A DNA stretch of 6,465 nt from Alphaproteobacteria bacterium (lineage in GTDB: Bacteria > Pseudomonadota > Alphaproteobacteria > ATCC43930 > CGMCC-115725). Under the pieces are notes generated by a model that worked only from the letters and a program-made list of their open reading frames with translations, was not told the origin of the DNA and did not search any database. The DNA is taken from positions 1-6,465 of the forward strand of contig JASHUW010000223.1 of NCBI GenBank assembly GCA_030039815.1. The letters run 5' to 3'. Shown here one piece after another: positions 1 to 5,895 of the stretch. The translations under genes and the position numbers were made by a program. Position 1 is the stretch's first letter. Each line of letters begins with the position of its first letter.

Positions 1-531
1 CGGCGCGTCGCGCCCGGTCTCGTCGCAGACGATCAGGCGGCGCTCGCCGTGCCAGGCCGCGAGCACGGCCGAGAGCGGCGCGGCCGGACGAATCTCCGGC
101 GCCGACAGGCGCTCGCTCTGCTCCGCTGCGGCGACCGCGTGGGCGAGGAGGCGCTCCGGGTTGATGCGCTCGGGCTGGGTGCGAGCCGTCATCACCGGGA
201 CAAAGGTCGCGACGCCGAGCTCGGTTCCCTTTTCGATCAGCCAATCGAGCCGCAGCCGCTTGATCGGCGCGAACAGCAGCCAGAGATCAGCATCGGCTCG
301 CGGCGCGCGCAGCCGCCGCGCCACGGCGAGCGAACCACCGCTCCGGCCGAGCTCGACGATGCGGCACAAAAACTCGCCATCGGTCGGGTTGAACCCCGCC
401 ACCGCCGCGCCGGGCGCGAGCCGCAGCACATGCAGCAGGCGATGCGCCTGCGCCGCATCGAGCGCCGCCGTCCCGCCCTCGGCAAGCGCCAAAGGCAAAT
501 AAAGCCGCGTTGCGATTTTTACTTCTGTCAT
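1..531 (-). CDS. rsmE: 16S rRNA (uracil-1498-N3)-methyltransferase RsmE, N-terminal part
   Basis: RsmE methylates N3 of U1498 in 16S rRNA of the assembled small subunit, using S-adenosylmethionine, in the cytoplasm. The reading frame is open from the ATG at 531 (minus) to the left edge, giving 177 residues without the stop. Residues about 8-75 look like the PUA-like RNA-binding domain (RLYLPLAL, AQAHRLLHVLRLAPG, NPTDGEF). Then the SPOUT methyltransferase domain begins, with the family signatures LLFAPIKRLRLDWLIEKGTE (about 85-104), PVMTARTQP (112-120) and AAAEQSERL (134-142). The Gly-rich SAM-binding knot lies beyond the edge. Family members are about 240-260 residues, so roughly 70 are missing. 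The ATG is preferred because the N-terminus matches the usual short lead before the RLYL strand. No good Shine-Dalgarno precedes it, and the frame stays open upstream to a TAG at 577-579, so a TTG at 558 cannot be strictly excluded. It is divergent from ubiA. Confidence 0.93.
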   Translation of the reverse strand, partial: MTEVKIATRLYLPLALAEGGTAALDAAQAHRLLHVLRLAPGAAVAGFNPTDGEFLCRIVELGRSGGSLAVARRLRAPRADADLWLLFAPIKRLRLDWLIEKGTELGVATFVPVMTARTQPERINPERLLAHAVAAAEQSERLSAPEIRPAAPLSAVLAAWHGERRLIVCDETGRDAP

Positions 532-615
532 GGCGAGGAATCGAAGGTGACGAAGCAATCTCCCACTGTGAGAGGCCTAGGCGGAAGGAGATTGCTTCGC
601 TGCGCTCGCAATGAC
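527..615. repeat. Palindromic dispersed-type repeat (GTCATTGCGAG / GAAGCAATCTCC family)
   Basis: An 89-base imperfect palindrome lies between rsmE and ubiA. The inner arms CGAAGCAATCTCC (551-563) and GGAGATTGCTTCG (587-599) are perfect 13-base inverted copies around a 23-base loop that itself holds the palindrome GCCTAGGC (575-582). The outer ends GTCATGGCGAGG (527-538) and GCTCGCAATGAC (604-615) are also inverted copies with two differences. The left arm has about 8 more bases than the right between outer end and core. From general knowledge, units reading GTCATTGCGAG...GAAGCAATC occur in many copies in several proteobacterial genomes as non-coding, hairpin-forming repeats. That this one is a member is recognition, not a search result. 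No T-tract follows the hairpin, so it is not a classic intrinsic terminator. I see no clean flanking target duplication. Confidence 0.8.
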
Positions 616-640
616 GGCTTCATTGGCCCAAGATTAACCG

Positions 641-1564
641 ATGAGCGAGGTTTCCGGGAAAGCCGTCGACCCGACCGACATCCATGTCGGCGACTGGGTC
701 GATCGCTGGCTGCCGCGCTGGGCCGCGCCTTATGCGCGCCTCGCCCGGCTCGACCGGCCGATCGGCACCTGGCTGCTGCTGTTTCCGGGATGGTGGGGCA
801 TCGCTCTCGCCGGGCCGCGCTGGCCCGATCCGTGGCTGATGCTGCTCTTCGCGATCGGCGCGGTGGTGATGCGCGGCGCCGGCTGCACGCTCAACGACAT
901 CGCCGACCGCGAGTTCGACGGCCAGGTCGCGCGCACCCGCCTGCGCCCGATCCCCAGCGGCCGGGTTTCCGTCAAACAGGCGGCGATCTTCATGGCCGCA
1001 CAGCTCGCGATCGGCGCGGCGATCCTCTTCATCCTCAACCGCGCCAGCATCATCCTCGGCGTCGCGGTGTTGGGGCTGATCGCCACCTATCCCTACATGA
1101 AGCGCATCACCTATTGGCCGCAGCTTTTTCTTGGTCTCAACTTCAATTGGGGCGCGCTGATCGGCTGGACCGCGGTGACGGGACGCCTCGCCTGGCCGCC
1201 GGTGCTGCTCTATCTCGGCGGTATCTGCTGGACGCTCGGCTACGACACGATCTACGCGCATCAGGACAAGGAGGACGACGCGCGCATCGGCGTCAAATCC
1301 TCGGCGCTGGCACTGGGCGACAACACGCGGCCCTACCTCTACACGTTCTACGCCGCGGCAGCAGCCTTGTGGCTCGCCGCCGGGATCGCCGCGCATCTGC
1401 GCACCGGCTTTCTCATCCTGCTGCCCTATGTCGGCATGCTGCTCTACCGACAGGCGCAGGGCGTGGCGCTCGACGACCCGGCCGATTGCCTGCGGAACTT
1501 CCGCGCCAATCGCATCGTCGGCTGGACCATGCTCGCCGCCATCGTCGCCGGGCATTTTGTGTGA
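641..1564 (+). CDS. ubiA: 4-hydroxybenzoate polyprenyltransferase UbiA
   Basis: UbiA is the membrane enzyme that joins a polyprenyl diphosphate to C3 of 4-hydroxybenzoate, the first committed ring-modifying step of ubiquinone synthesis. The 307 residues fit the family. Both Asp-rich Mg-diphosphate motifs are present: NDIADREFD (N85, D86, D89, D93), followed by the typical RTRLRPIPSGRVS (98-110), and YDTIYAHQDKEDD (Y201, D202, D209, D212, D213). LDRPIGTWLLLFPGWWG (37-53) is the usual first membrane segment, and about eight or nine hydrophobic segments follow. The substrate could be another aromatic acid, but the motif wording and the nearby ubiD favour 4-hydroxybenzoate. The ATG at 641 is the first possible start, since an in-frame TAA lies at 635-637. 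The Shine-Dalgarno is weak (AAGA at 630-633 at best). Only 25 bases separate the start from the upstream repeat, so the promoter must lie in or across that element. The stop overlaps the next gene's GTG. Confidence 0.95.
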   Translation: MSEVSGKAVDPTDIHVGDWVDRWLPRWAAPYARLARLDRPIGTWLLLFPGWWGIALAGPRWPDPWLMLLFAIGAVVMRGAGCTLNDIADREFDGQVARTRLRPIPSGRVSVKQAAIFMAAQLAIGAAILFILNRASIILGVAVLGLIATYPYMKRITYWPQLFLGLNFNWGALIGWTAVTGRLAWPPVLLYLGGICWTLGYDTIYAHQDKEDDARIGVKSSALALGDNTRPYLYTFYAAAAALWLAAGIAAHLRTGFLILLPYVGMLLYRQAQGVALDDPADCLRNFRANRIVGWTMLAAIVAGHFV

Positions 1565-2214
1565 GTTCTGATCCCGCCGACTTTATTCGCGCCAACACGG
1601 CGGTCGCCTCGCCACCGCTCCTCCCGGAAATCCGCCTCCATCTGGCGAGCGAGATCACCCCGCTCTGGCAGGCCACCGAGGACAGCCTCGCGCAAGGCCA
1701 CGTGCCGCCGCCGTTCTGGGCCTTTGCCTGGGCCGGCGGCCAGGCGCTCGCGCGTTACGTGCTCGACAAGCCGCAGGCCGTCGCCGGGCGCGCCGTGCTT
1801 GATTTCGCCGCCGGTTCGGGGGTGGTGGCGATCGCTGCGGCGATCGCCGGCGCGGCGCGTGTCGCCGCCGCCGAGATCGACCCGTTCGCCGCCGCCGCGA
1901 TCGGCCTCAACGCCGCGCTCAACGGCGTGACGATCGACATCGCGGCCGCCGACCTGCTCGACGCCGAACCGCCTGCTCATTCCGTTATTCTTGCCGGCGA
2001 TGTCTGCTACGAGCGGCCGATGGCGGAGCGCACCATCGCCTGGCTGCGTCGCTGCGCCGCTCGCGGCAGTCTCGTGCTGATCGGCGACCCCGGCCGCGCC
2101 TATCTGCCGCGCTCGGGTCTCGCGGAGCAGGCGCGCTACCGCGTACCGGTGAGCCGCGAGATCGAGGACCGCGACATCCGCGACGGCGTCGTCTATCAAC
2201 TGCTCGCCGGATGA
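1561..2214 (+). CDS. Class I SAM-dependent methyltransferase, probable ETF-beta lysine methyltransferase (METTL20-like)
   Basis: The predicted 217-residue protein starts at the GTG at 1561, which overlaps the ubiA TGA (GTGA, 4 bases), a pattern of translational coupling. No good ATG exists near it, and residues 1-20 (DFIRANTAVASPP) are already family-like. Visible parts are the substrate-side motif PPPFWAFAWAGG (49-60), SAM-binding motif I VLDFAAGSGVVAI (79-91), the acidic post-I residue E105 in AEIDP, motif DVCYE (147-151) near the active site, and LIGDPGRAYLP (173-183). It belongs to the nicotinamide N-methyltransferase-like group (COG3897 type), which includes mitochondrial METTL20. An Agrobacterium relative of METTL20 is reported to methylate lysines of the electron transfer flavoprotein beta subunit and ribosomal protein L7/L12. 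The same substrates here are inference. No membrane segment or signal peptide is seen, so it is cytoplasmic. Its 3' end overlaps the convergent LysR gene by 19 bases, leaving no room for a separate terminator. Confidence 0.85.
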   Translation: MSSDPADFIRANTAVASPPLLPEIRLHLASEITPLWQATEDSLAQGHVPPPFWAFAWAGGQALARYVLDKPQAVAGRAVLDFAAGSGVVAIAAAIAGAARVAAAEIDPFAAAAIGLNAALNGVTIDIAAADLLDAEPPAHSVILAGDVCYERPMAERTIAWLRRCAARGSLVLIGDPGRAYLPRSGLAEQARYRVPVSREIEDRDIRDGVVYQLLAG

Positions 2215-3089
2215 GCCTCGCGCTTGAGCGCGACGAGGCTGCGCATCAGCTCACGCAACCCGCGATCGGGGATTTTGTCGCGGCTCACGACGAGGCCGAT
2301 CTCGCGGTAGAGCGGCGGTGCCAGCGAATGCGCCGCAACCGGCCCTTCACCCACTGCCAGCCGCGGCAGCAACCCGCAGCCCAGCCCGGCCGAGACGAGT
2401 TGCTTGATCGCCTCGATGCTGCCTAGCTCCATGGCCGGCTTCAGCGCGATCCTGGCCTGGCGGAACCAGTCGTCGATTACCCGGCGCGATTGGCTGCCCG
2501 GCTCGGAGAGCAGCACCGGGAGCGCGGCGAGCGCTGCGGCCGAGGCCTTCGGCGGCGCCGCAAAACCGGGCGGAAAGACCGCGACGATCTCGTCGTCGAT
2601 GAGCTTCTCGACATCGAACATCCGCCGCGGTGCCGGCAGCGTGACCAGCGCCGCGTCGATCGCGTTGTCTTCGAGGAGGCGCAGCATGTCCGGCGAGTTG
2701 CCGGTACACACGACGATCTCTAAGAGCGGGAACCGCCGGCGCAGCTCGCTCAGCACCGGCGGCAGGAGATGGATGCACGCGGTCGCACCGGTGCCGATCC
2801 GCACCCGCCCGGCGACTCCCTGCGCATGGTCCGCCATCGCCTCCACCGCGCTCGCGACGGTCTCCCCGATGCGATGGATATGCGGCAACAGCTCGCGCCC
2901 CGCCGCGGTCGGCTGGGCGCGCCGTCCGACTCGCTCGAGCAGCCGTGCGCCGAGCCGTCGCTCCAATTGCCGGATCTGAAAGCTGATCGCCGGTTGCGTC
3001 AGGTTGAGCCGCGCCGCGGCCGCCGAGAAGCTGCCCAGCTCGACCACCGCGGCAAAAGCCTCCAGCTGATCCAGGTTCAGGCCGCGCAT
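2196..3089 (-). CDS. LysR-type transcriptional regulator
   Basis: This is a 297-residue LysR-family regulator, a usual length. The N-terminal winged helix-turn-helix covers about residues 4-63, with the typical LDQLEAFAAVVELGSFSAAA (6-25) and recognition region LTQPAISFQIRQLERRLGAR (30-49). A linker helix follows to about 90. The effector-binding domain begins with GRVRIGTGATACIHLLPPVL (94-113) and includes LLEDNAIDAALVT (138-150), LLSEPGSQSR (193-202) and LVSAGLGCGLLPR (231-243). The inducer cannot be read from sequence. The ATG at 3089 is secure: an in-frame TGA lies only one codon upstream (3093-3095) and MRGLNLDQLEAF is a standard LysR N-terminus. It is transcribed away from the MFS gene across a 97-base gap, the usual arrangement for a LysR protein controlling its neighbour. 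The most likely targets are the MFS gene and itself, perhaps with ubiD downstream. Its 3' end overlaps the methyltransferase gene. Confidence 0.93.
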   Translation of the reverse strand: MRGLNLDQLEAFAAVVELGSFSAAAARLNLTQPAISFQIRQLERRLGARLLERVGRRAQPTAAGRELLPHIHRIGETVASAVEAMADHAQGVAGRVRIGTGATACIHLLPPVLSELRRRFPLLEIVVCTGNSPDMLRLLEDNAIDAALVTLPAPRRMFDVEKLIDDEIVAVFPPGFAAPPKASAAALAALPVLLSEPGSQSRRVIDDWFRQARIALKPAMELGSIEAIKQLVSAGLGCGLLPRLAVGEGPVAAHSLAPPLYREIGLVVSRDKIPDRGLRELMRSLVALKREAHPASS

Positions 3090-3186
3090 GTCTCAAAAAT
3101 TCTCTTATGTGTCGCATCGATCAAACAAATTTTTCTGATCATGAACATTGCGTGACAATCGGCCCGAGTTGACAGTTGATGAGCGA
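3090..3186. promoter_or_regulatory. Divergent LysR/MFS control region with dyad symmetries
   Basis: This gap is AT-rich in its left two-thirds (about 3091-3160), unlike the GC-rich genes around it. It contains CATcGATCA (3115-3123) facing TGATCATG (3136-3143), an inverted repeat broken by one extra base, and ATTG-CGTGA-CAAT (3147-3159), a short perfect dyad. Such dyads between a LysR gene and a divergent target are expected as binding sites for the regulator, but neither one is a clean T-N11-A LysR box, so operator identity is inference. I could not pick convincing -35/-10 pairs for either direction. The sequence TTGACA at 3169-3174 lies only 12 bases before the MFS ATG and is too close to be its -35 box. 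Confidence 0.5.
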
Positions 3187-4374
3187 ATGACCGCGAGCCG
3201 CATCACCGTCGTCTGCGCGCTGGGCACGACCCAGACCTTGGCCTGGGCGTCGAGCTATTACCTTCCGGCCATTCTCGGCCTGCCGATCGCGCGGACTCTC
3301 GGCGTCGCGCCGAGCGTTTTCTTCGGCATCTTCTCCGGCGCGCTGCTGCTGTCGAGCGGGCTCGCCCCGAGCGTTGGCCGGGTGATCGACCGTCACGGCG
3401 GCCGGCCGATACTGGCCGCATCGAGCGCGGTGATTGCCGGCGGTCTGGTGATGCTGAGCCTCGTCCATGGCGTGACCGGGCTCTGCGCTGCCTGGCTTGT
3501 GCTGGGGGTAGGCACGGCGATGGGTCTCTACACGCCGGCCTTCGCTGCGCTCGCGCGGCTCTACGGCCACGGTGCGCGCGGCCCGATCACTGGCATCACA
3601 CTGTTTGCCGGCTTCGCCAGCACGATCGGCTGGCCGCTCAGCGCCTTCATGCTGAGCCATTACGGCTGGCGCGAGGCGTGCCTGGTATGGGCGGGGCTGA
3701 ACCTTTTCGTCTGCCTGCCGATCAACTTGCTGCTGATCCCGACCGTGCCGCCGCACCCACCGCCAATGCAACCGGCCGCCGCGGCAAGCGACGCCGCGCC
3801 GGATGCGTTCGACCCGCCGCCCGGCGCGATGCTGATCCTCGCCTTCTGCTTCGCGGCGACACGGTTTGTCAGTGGCGCGTTGGCCGCCCATCTACCGCGC
3901 CTCCTCGAAGGGGCCGGCGCCACCGAGGTCGCGGCCATCGCCGCCGGCGCGCTTGTCGGCCCGGCCCAGGTGGCGGCACGGCTCTTCGAATTCGGCTTCC
4001 TGCGCTCGTTCCATCCGCTGATCCCGGCGCGGATCGCGGTGCTGCTGCACCCGCTCGGCGCCGCGACCCTGGCGCTCTTCGGGCCGGTGGCGATCAATGT
4101 CTTCGCCGTCCTGCATGGCGCCGGCAACGGCATGCTGACGATCGCCAGCGGCACCGTGCCGTTGGCGATTTTCGGGCCGGCCGGCTATGGCCGGCGGAAC
4201 GGCTATCTCGCGGTGCCGACCCGCATCGCGGAATCGGCGGCGCCGTTCCTCTTCGGGCTCTTGATCGACCGCATCGGCACCGCGGCGCTCGCCGTCTCCG
4301 CCGGGCTGTGCCTCGCCGCGTTCGTCGCGCTCTTCGCCTTAAGCTCGCGCAAGACGGCAGCCGCGCCTATATAG
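3187..4374 (+). CDS. Major facilitator superfamily transporter, 12 membrane segments
   Basis: From the ATG at 3187 the protein has 395 residues, a normal MFS length. Twelve hydrophobic segments can be drawn, six before and six after a Pro/Ala-rich hydrophilic linker (about 186-213, with VPPHPPP and DPPPG). The loop between segments 2 and 3 has the MFS motif A form GRVIDRHGGR (64-73), with the conserved Gly, Asp and Arg. Other recognisable pieces are TLAWASSYYLPAILG (17-31), WREACLVWAGLNL (161-173) and a second motif-like GLLIDRIG (357-364). The substrate is not evident. Transport of an aromatic or other organic acid is only a guess from the neighbouring LysR gene and ubiD. The same frame is open upstream to TTG codons at 3148 and 3169, which would add 13 or 6 residues, but those residues are polar and charged and would include the dyad. 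The stop lies 4 bases before ubiD, suggesting a shared transcript. Confidence 0.88.
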   Translation: MTASRITVVCALGTTQTLAWASSYYLPAILGLPIARTLGVAPSVFFGIFSGALLLSSGLAPSVGRVIDRHGGRPILAASSAVIAGGLVMLSLVHGVTGLCAAWLVLGVGTAMGLYTPAFAALARLYGHGARGPITGITLFAGFASTIGWPLSAFMLSHYGWREACLVWAGLNLFVCLPINLLLIPTVPPHPPPMQPAAAASDAAPDAFDPPPGAMLILAFCFAATRFVSGALAAHLPRLLEGAGATEVAAIAAGALVGPAQVAARLFEFGFLRSFHPLIPARIAVLLHPLGAATLALFGPVAINVFAVLHGAGNGMLTIASGTVPLAIFGPAGYGRRNGYLAVPTRIAESAAPFLFGLLIDRIGTAALAVSAGLCLAAFVALFALSSRKTAAAPI

Positions 4375-4378
4375 GCGG

Positions 4379-5884
4379 ATGCCTTACGCCAGCCTGCGCG
4401 ACTTCATCGCCCGGCTCGAGGCGAGCCGGCGGCTCGTCCGGGTCACGGAGCCGGTGTCGCCGGTGCTCGAGATGACAGAAATCCAGACCCGCCTTCTCTC
4501 AGAAGGCGGGCCGGCGGTGCTGTTCGAGAACGCGATAGGTGCCGGCGGCAGATACGACATGCCGGTGCTGGTCAACCTGTTCGGCACGGTCGAGCGCGTC
4601 GCCTGGGGCATGGATCGCGAGCCGCATCAGCTGCGCGAAATCGGCGAGACCCTCGCTTTCCTCAAGCAGCCGGAACCACCCGGCGGCTGGCGCGAAGCGT
4701 GGGAGATGCTACCGCTGTTGAAAACGGCGCTGGCGATGCGCCCGCGCACGGTCAACAGCGCGCCATGCCAGGACATCGTGCTGACCGGCCATGGGATCCA
4801 CTTGGGCAGGCTGCCAATCCAGACCTGCTGGCCGGGCGAGCCGGCGCCGCTTGTGACCTGGCCGCTCGTCGTCACCAAGGGGCCGGGCGCACGCCGCGAG
4901 GACGGCTTCAATCTTGGCATCTACCGGTTGCAGGTGACAGGCCGCGACACGACCCTGATGCGCTGGCTGCGGCATCGCGGCGGCGCGCAGCACCACCAGC
5001 GCTGGGCCAAGGAGAAATCGGAGCCGCTGCCCGCTGCGGCGGTGATCGGAGCCGATCCCGCCACGATCCTCGCCGCGGTGACGCCGGTGCCCGACACTCT
5101 GTCGGAATACCAGTTCGCCGGTTTGTTGCGCGGCAAGCGGGTCGATCTCGTCGATTGCCGCACTATACCGCTCAAGGTGCCAGCCGAGGCCGAGATCGTG
5201 CTCGAAGGCCATGTCTCGCTCGACGAATACGGCGACGAAGGCCCGTACGGCGACCACACCGGGTACTACAACGCCGTCGAGCCTTTTCCGGTGTTCCGCC
5301 TCTCGGCGATCACCATGCGGCGCGACCCGATCTATCTCTCGACCTTTACCGGTCGACCGCCCGACGAGCCGTCGATCCTCGGCGAGGCGCTCAACGAGGT
5401 CTTCGTCCCCCTGCTCCGGCAGCAATTTCCGGACATCGTCGATTTCTGGCTGCCGCCCGAGGGCTGCTCCTACCGCATCGCGGTGGTCTCGATCCGCAAG
5501 ACCTATCCCGGCCAGGCGAAGCGGGCGATGATGGGCGTCTGGTCGTTCCTGCGCCAGTTCATGTACACGAAGTTCGTCATTGTCGTGGACGACGACATCA
5601 ACGCGCGCGACTGGAAGGACGTGATGTGGGCGATCTCGACCCGCATGGACCCGGTGCGCGACGTAACCCTCGTCGAGAACACGCCGATTGACTATCTAGA
5701 CTTCGCGTCCCCCGAGTCGGGGCTGGGCGGCAAGATCGGCCTCGACGCGACCACCAAGCTGCCGCCCGAAACGACGCGGGCCTGGGGTACGCCGATCCGT
5801 ATGGCGCAAGATGTCATCGACGAGGTGAGCCGCAAATGGCCGAGCTACGGCTTGCCCGGCAGCGGCAAGCTGATCTGGAAATAG
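4379..5884 (+). CDS. ubiD: UbiD family decarboxylase (3-polyprenyl-4-hydroxybenzoate carboxy-lyase)
   Basis: UbiD removes the carboxyl group of 3-polyprenyl-4-hydroxybenzoate in ubiquinone synthesis, using prenylated FMN made by UbiX plus a metal ion. The 501 residues are close to the E. coli enzyme's length. Family positions are intact: N178 in GFNLGIYRLQVTGRD (metal), I181-R183, R195-L197 in MRWLRHRGG and R200-G201 (cofactor), E243 in SEYQFAG (metal), and DEGPYGDHTGYY (286-297), where D292 fits the catalytic acid of the E. coli protein. The C-terminal third carries STFTGRPPDEPSILGEALNE (321-340) and VDDDINARDWKDVMWAISTR (403-422). It could act on another aromatic acid, since the UbiD family is broad, but overall wording and the nearby ubiA support the quinone role. 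The ATG at 4379 sits 4 bases after the MFS stop. The GGCGG just before it is too close to be an ideal ribosome site. It likely shares a transcript with the MFS gene and with pmbA, 11 bases downstream. Confidence 0.94.
   Translation: MPYASLRDFIARLEASRRLVRVTEPVSPVLEMTEIQTRLLSEGGPAVLFENAIGAGGRYDMPVLVNLFGTVERVAWGMDREPHQLREIGETLAFLKQPEPPGGWREAWEMLPLLKTALAMRPRTVNSAPCQDIVLTGHGIHLGRLPIQTCWPGEPAPLVTWPLVVTKGPGARREDGFNLGIYRLQVTGRDTTLMRWLRHRGGAQHHQRWAKEKSEPLPAAAVIGADPATILAAVTPVPDTLSEYQFAGLLRGKRVDLVDCRTIPLKVPAEAEIVLEGHVSLDEYGDEGPYGDHTGYYNAVEPFPVFRLSAITMRRDPIYLSTFTGRPPDEPSILGEALNEVFVPLLRQQFPDIVDFWLPPEGCSYRIAVVSIRKTYPGQAKRAMMGVWSFLRQFMYTKFVIVVDDDINARDWKDVMWAISTRMDPVRDVTLVENTPIDYLDFASPESGLGGKIGLDATTKLPPETTRAWGTPIRMAQDVIDEVSRKWPSYGLPGSGKLIWK
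4488..4510 (+). other. Perfect 10-base inverted repeat (hairpin) inside ubiD
   Basis: CCCGCCTTCT (4488-4497) and AGAAGGCGGG (4501-4510) are exact inverted copies separated by only CTC. This would give a tight GC-rich mRNA hairpin about 110 bases into ubiD, over the codons for TRLLSEGG. No T-tract follows, so it does not resemble an intrinsic terminator. The encoded residues fit the UbiD family, so the symmetry may be a by-product of codon choice. Confidence 0.6.
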
Positions 5885-5886
5885 TT

Positions 5887-5890
5887 GGAG
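5887..5890 (+). promoter_or_regulatory. Shine-Dalgarno site of the pmbA-like gene
   Basis: GGAG lies 5 bases before the ATG at 5896, just after the ubiD stop (5882-5884). It is the clearest ribosome-binding site in the window. It decides for ATG 5896 over an in-frame GTG at 5890, which overlaps the site itself. Confidence 0.7.
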
Positions 5891-5895
5891 TGCAA

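Noticed and set aside
527..615. Reading the palindrome as a CRISPR repeat or an insertion sequence
   Set aside because: There is a single unit with no regularly spaced direct repeats, and no transposase gene or clean target duplication is present.
620..1555. A 311-codon minus-strand open frame antisense to ubiA
   Set aside because: Its residues are low-complexity Arg/Asp/Gly/Ala-rich and match no family I know, while the opposite strand encodes a clear UbiA with both Asp-rich motifs.
1444..2199. A 251-codon minus-strand open frame antisense to the methyltransferase
   Set aside because: Composition is that of a shadow frame, and the plus strand holds intact methyltransferase motifs across the same bases.
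49..2214. A 721-codon plus-strand open frame running from the rsmE region through the repeat and ubiA into the methyltransferase
   Set aside because: Only the part from GTG 1561 has a recognisable protein. Before that the frame is antisense to rsmE, crosses a non-coding repeat and then runs out of frame through ubiA, with an Arg/Pro/Ala-rich composition typical of wrong frames in GC-rich DNA.
3169..3174. TTGACA resembling a consensus -35 box
   Set aside because: It ends 12 bases before the MFS ATG, leaving no room for a -10 box and leader, and the bases after it inside the gene are GC-rich with no TATAAT-like site.
4186..4196. GC-rich inverted repeat around GGCCGGCTATGGCCGGC (about 4180-4196) in the MFS gene
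   Set aside because: It is within coding sequence, made of common GCC/GGC codons and lacks a T-tract; best explained by base composition.
4699..5691. A 330-codon plus-strand open frame inside ubiD, plus a 238-codon minus-strand frame at 4709-5425
   Set aside because: Both are alternative frames of ubiD, whose metal, cofactor and catalytic motifs are all intact in the main frame.
5850..5870. Inverted repeat GCTTGCC / GGCAAGC near the end of ubiD as a terminator
   Set aside because: The stem lies inside the coding region before the stop, no T-tract follows, and the next gene begins 11 bases after ubiD, so transcription is expected to continue.
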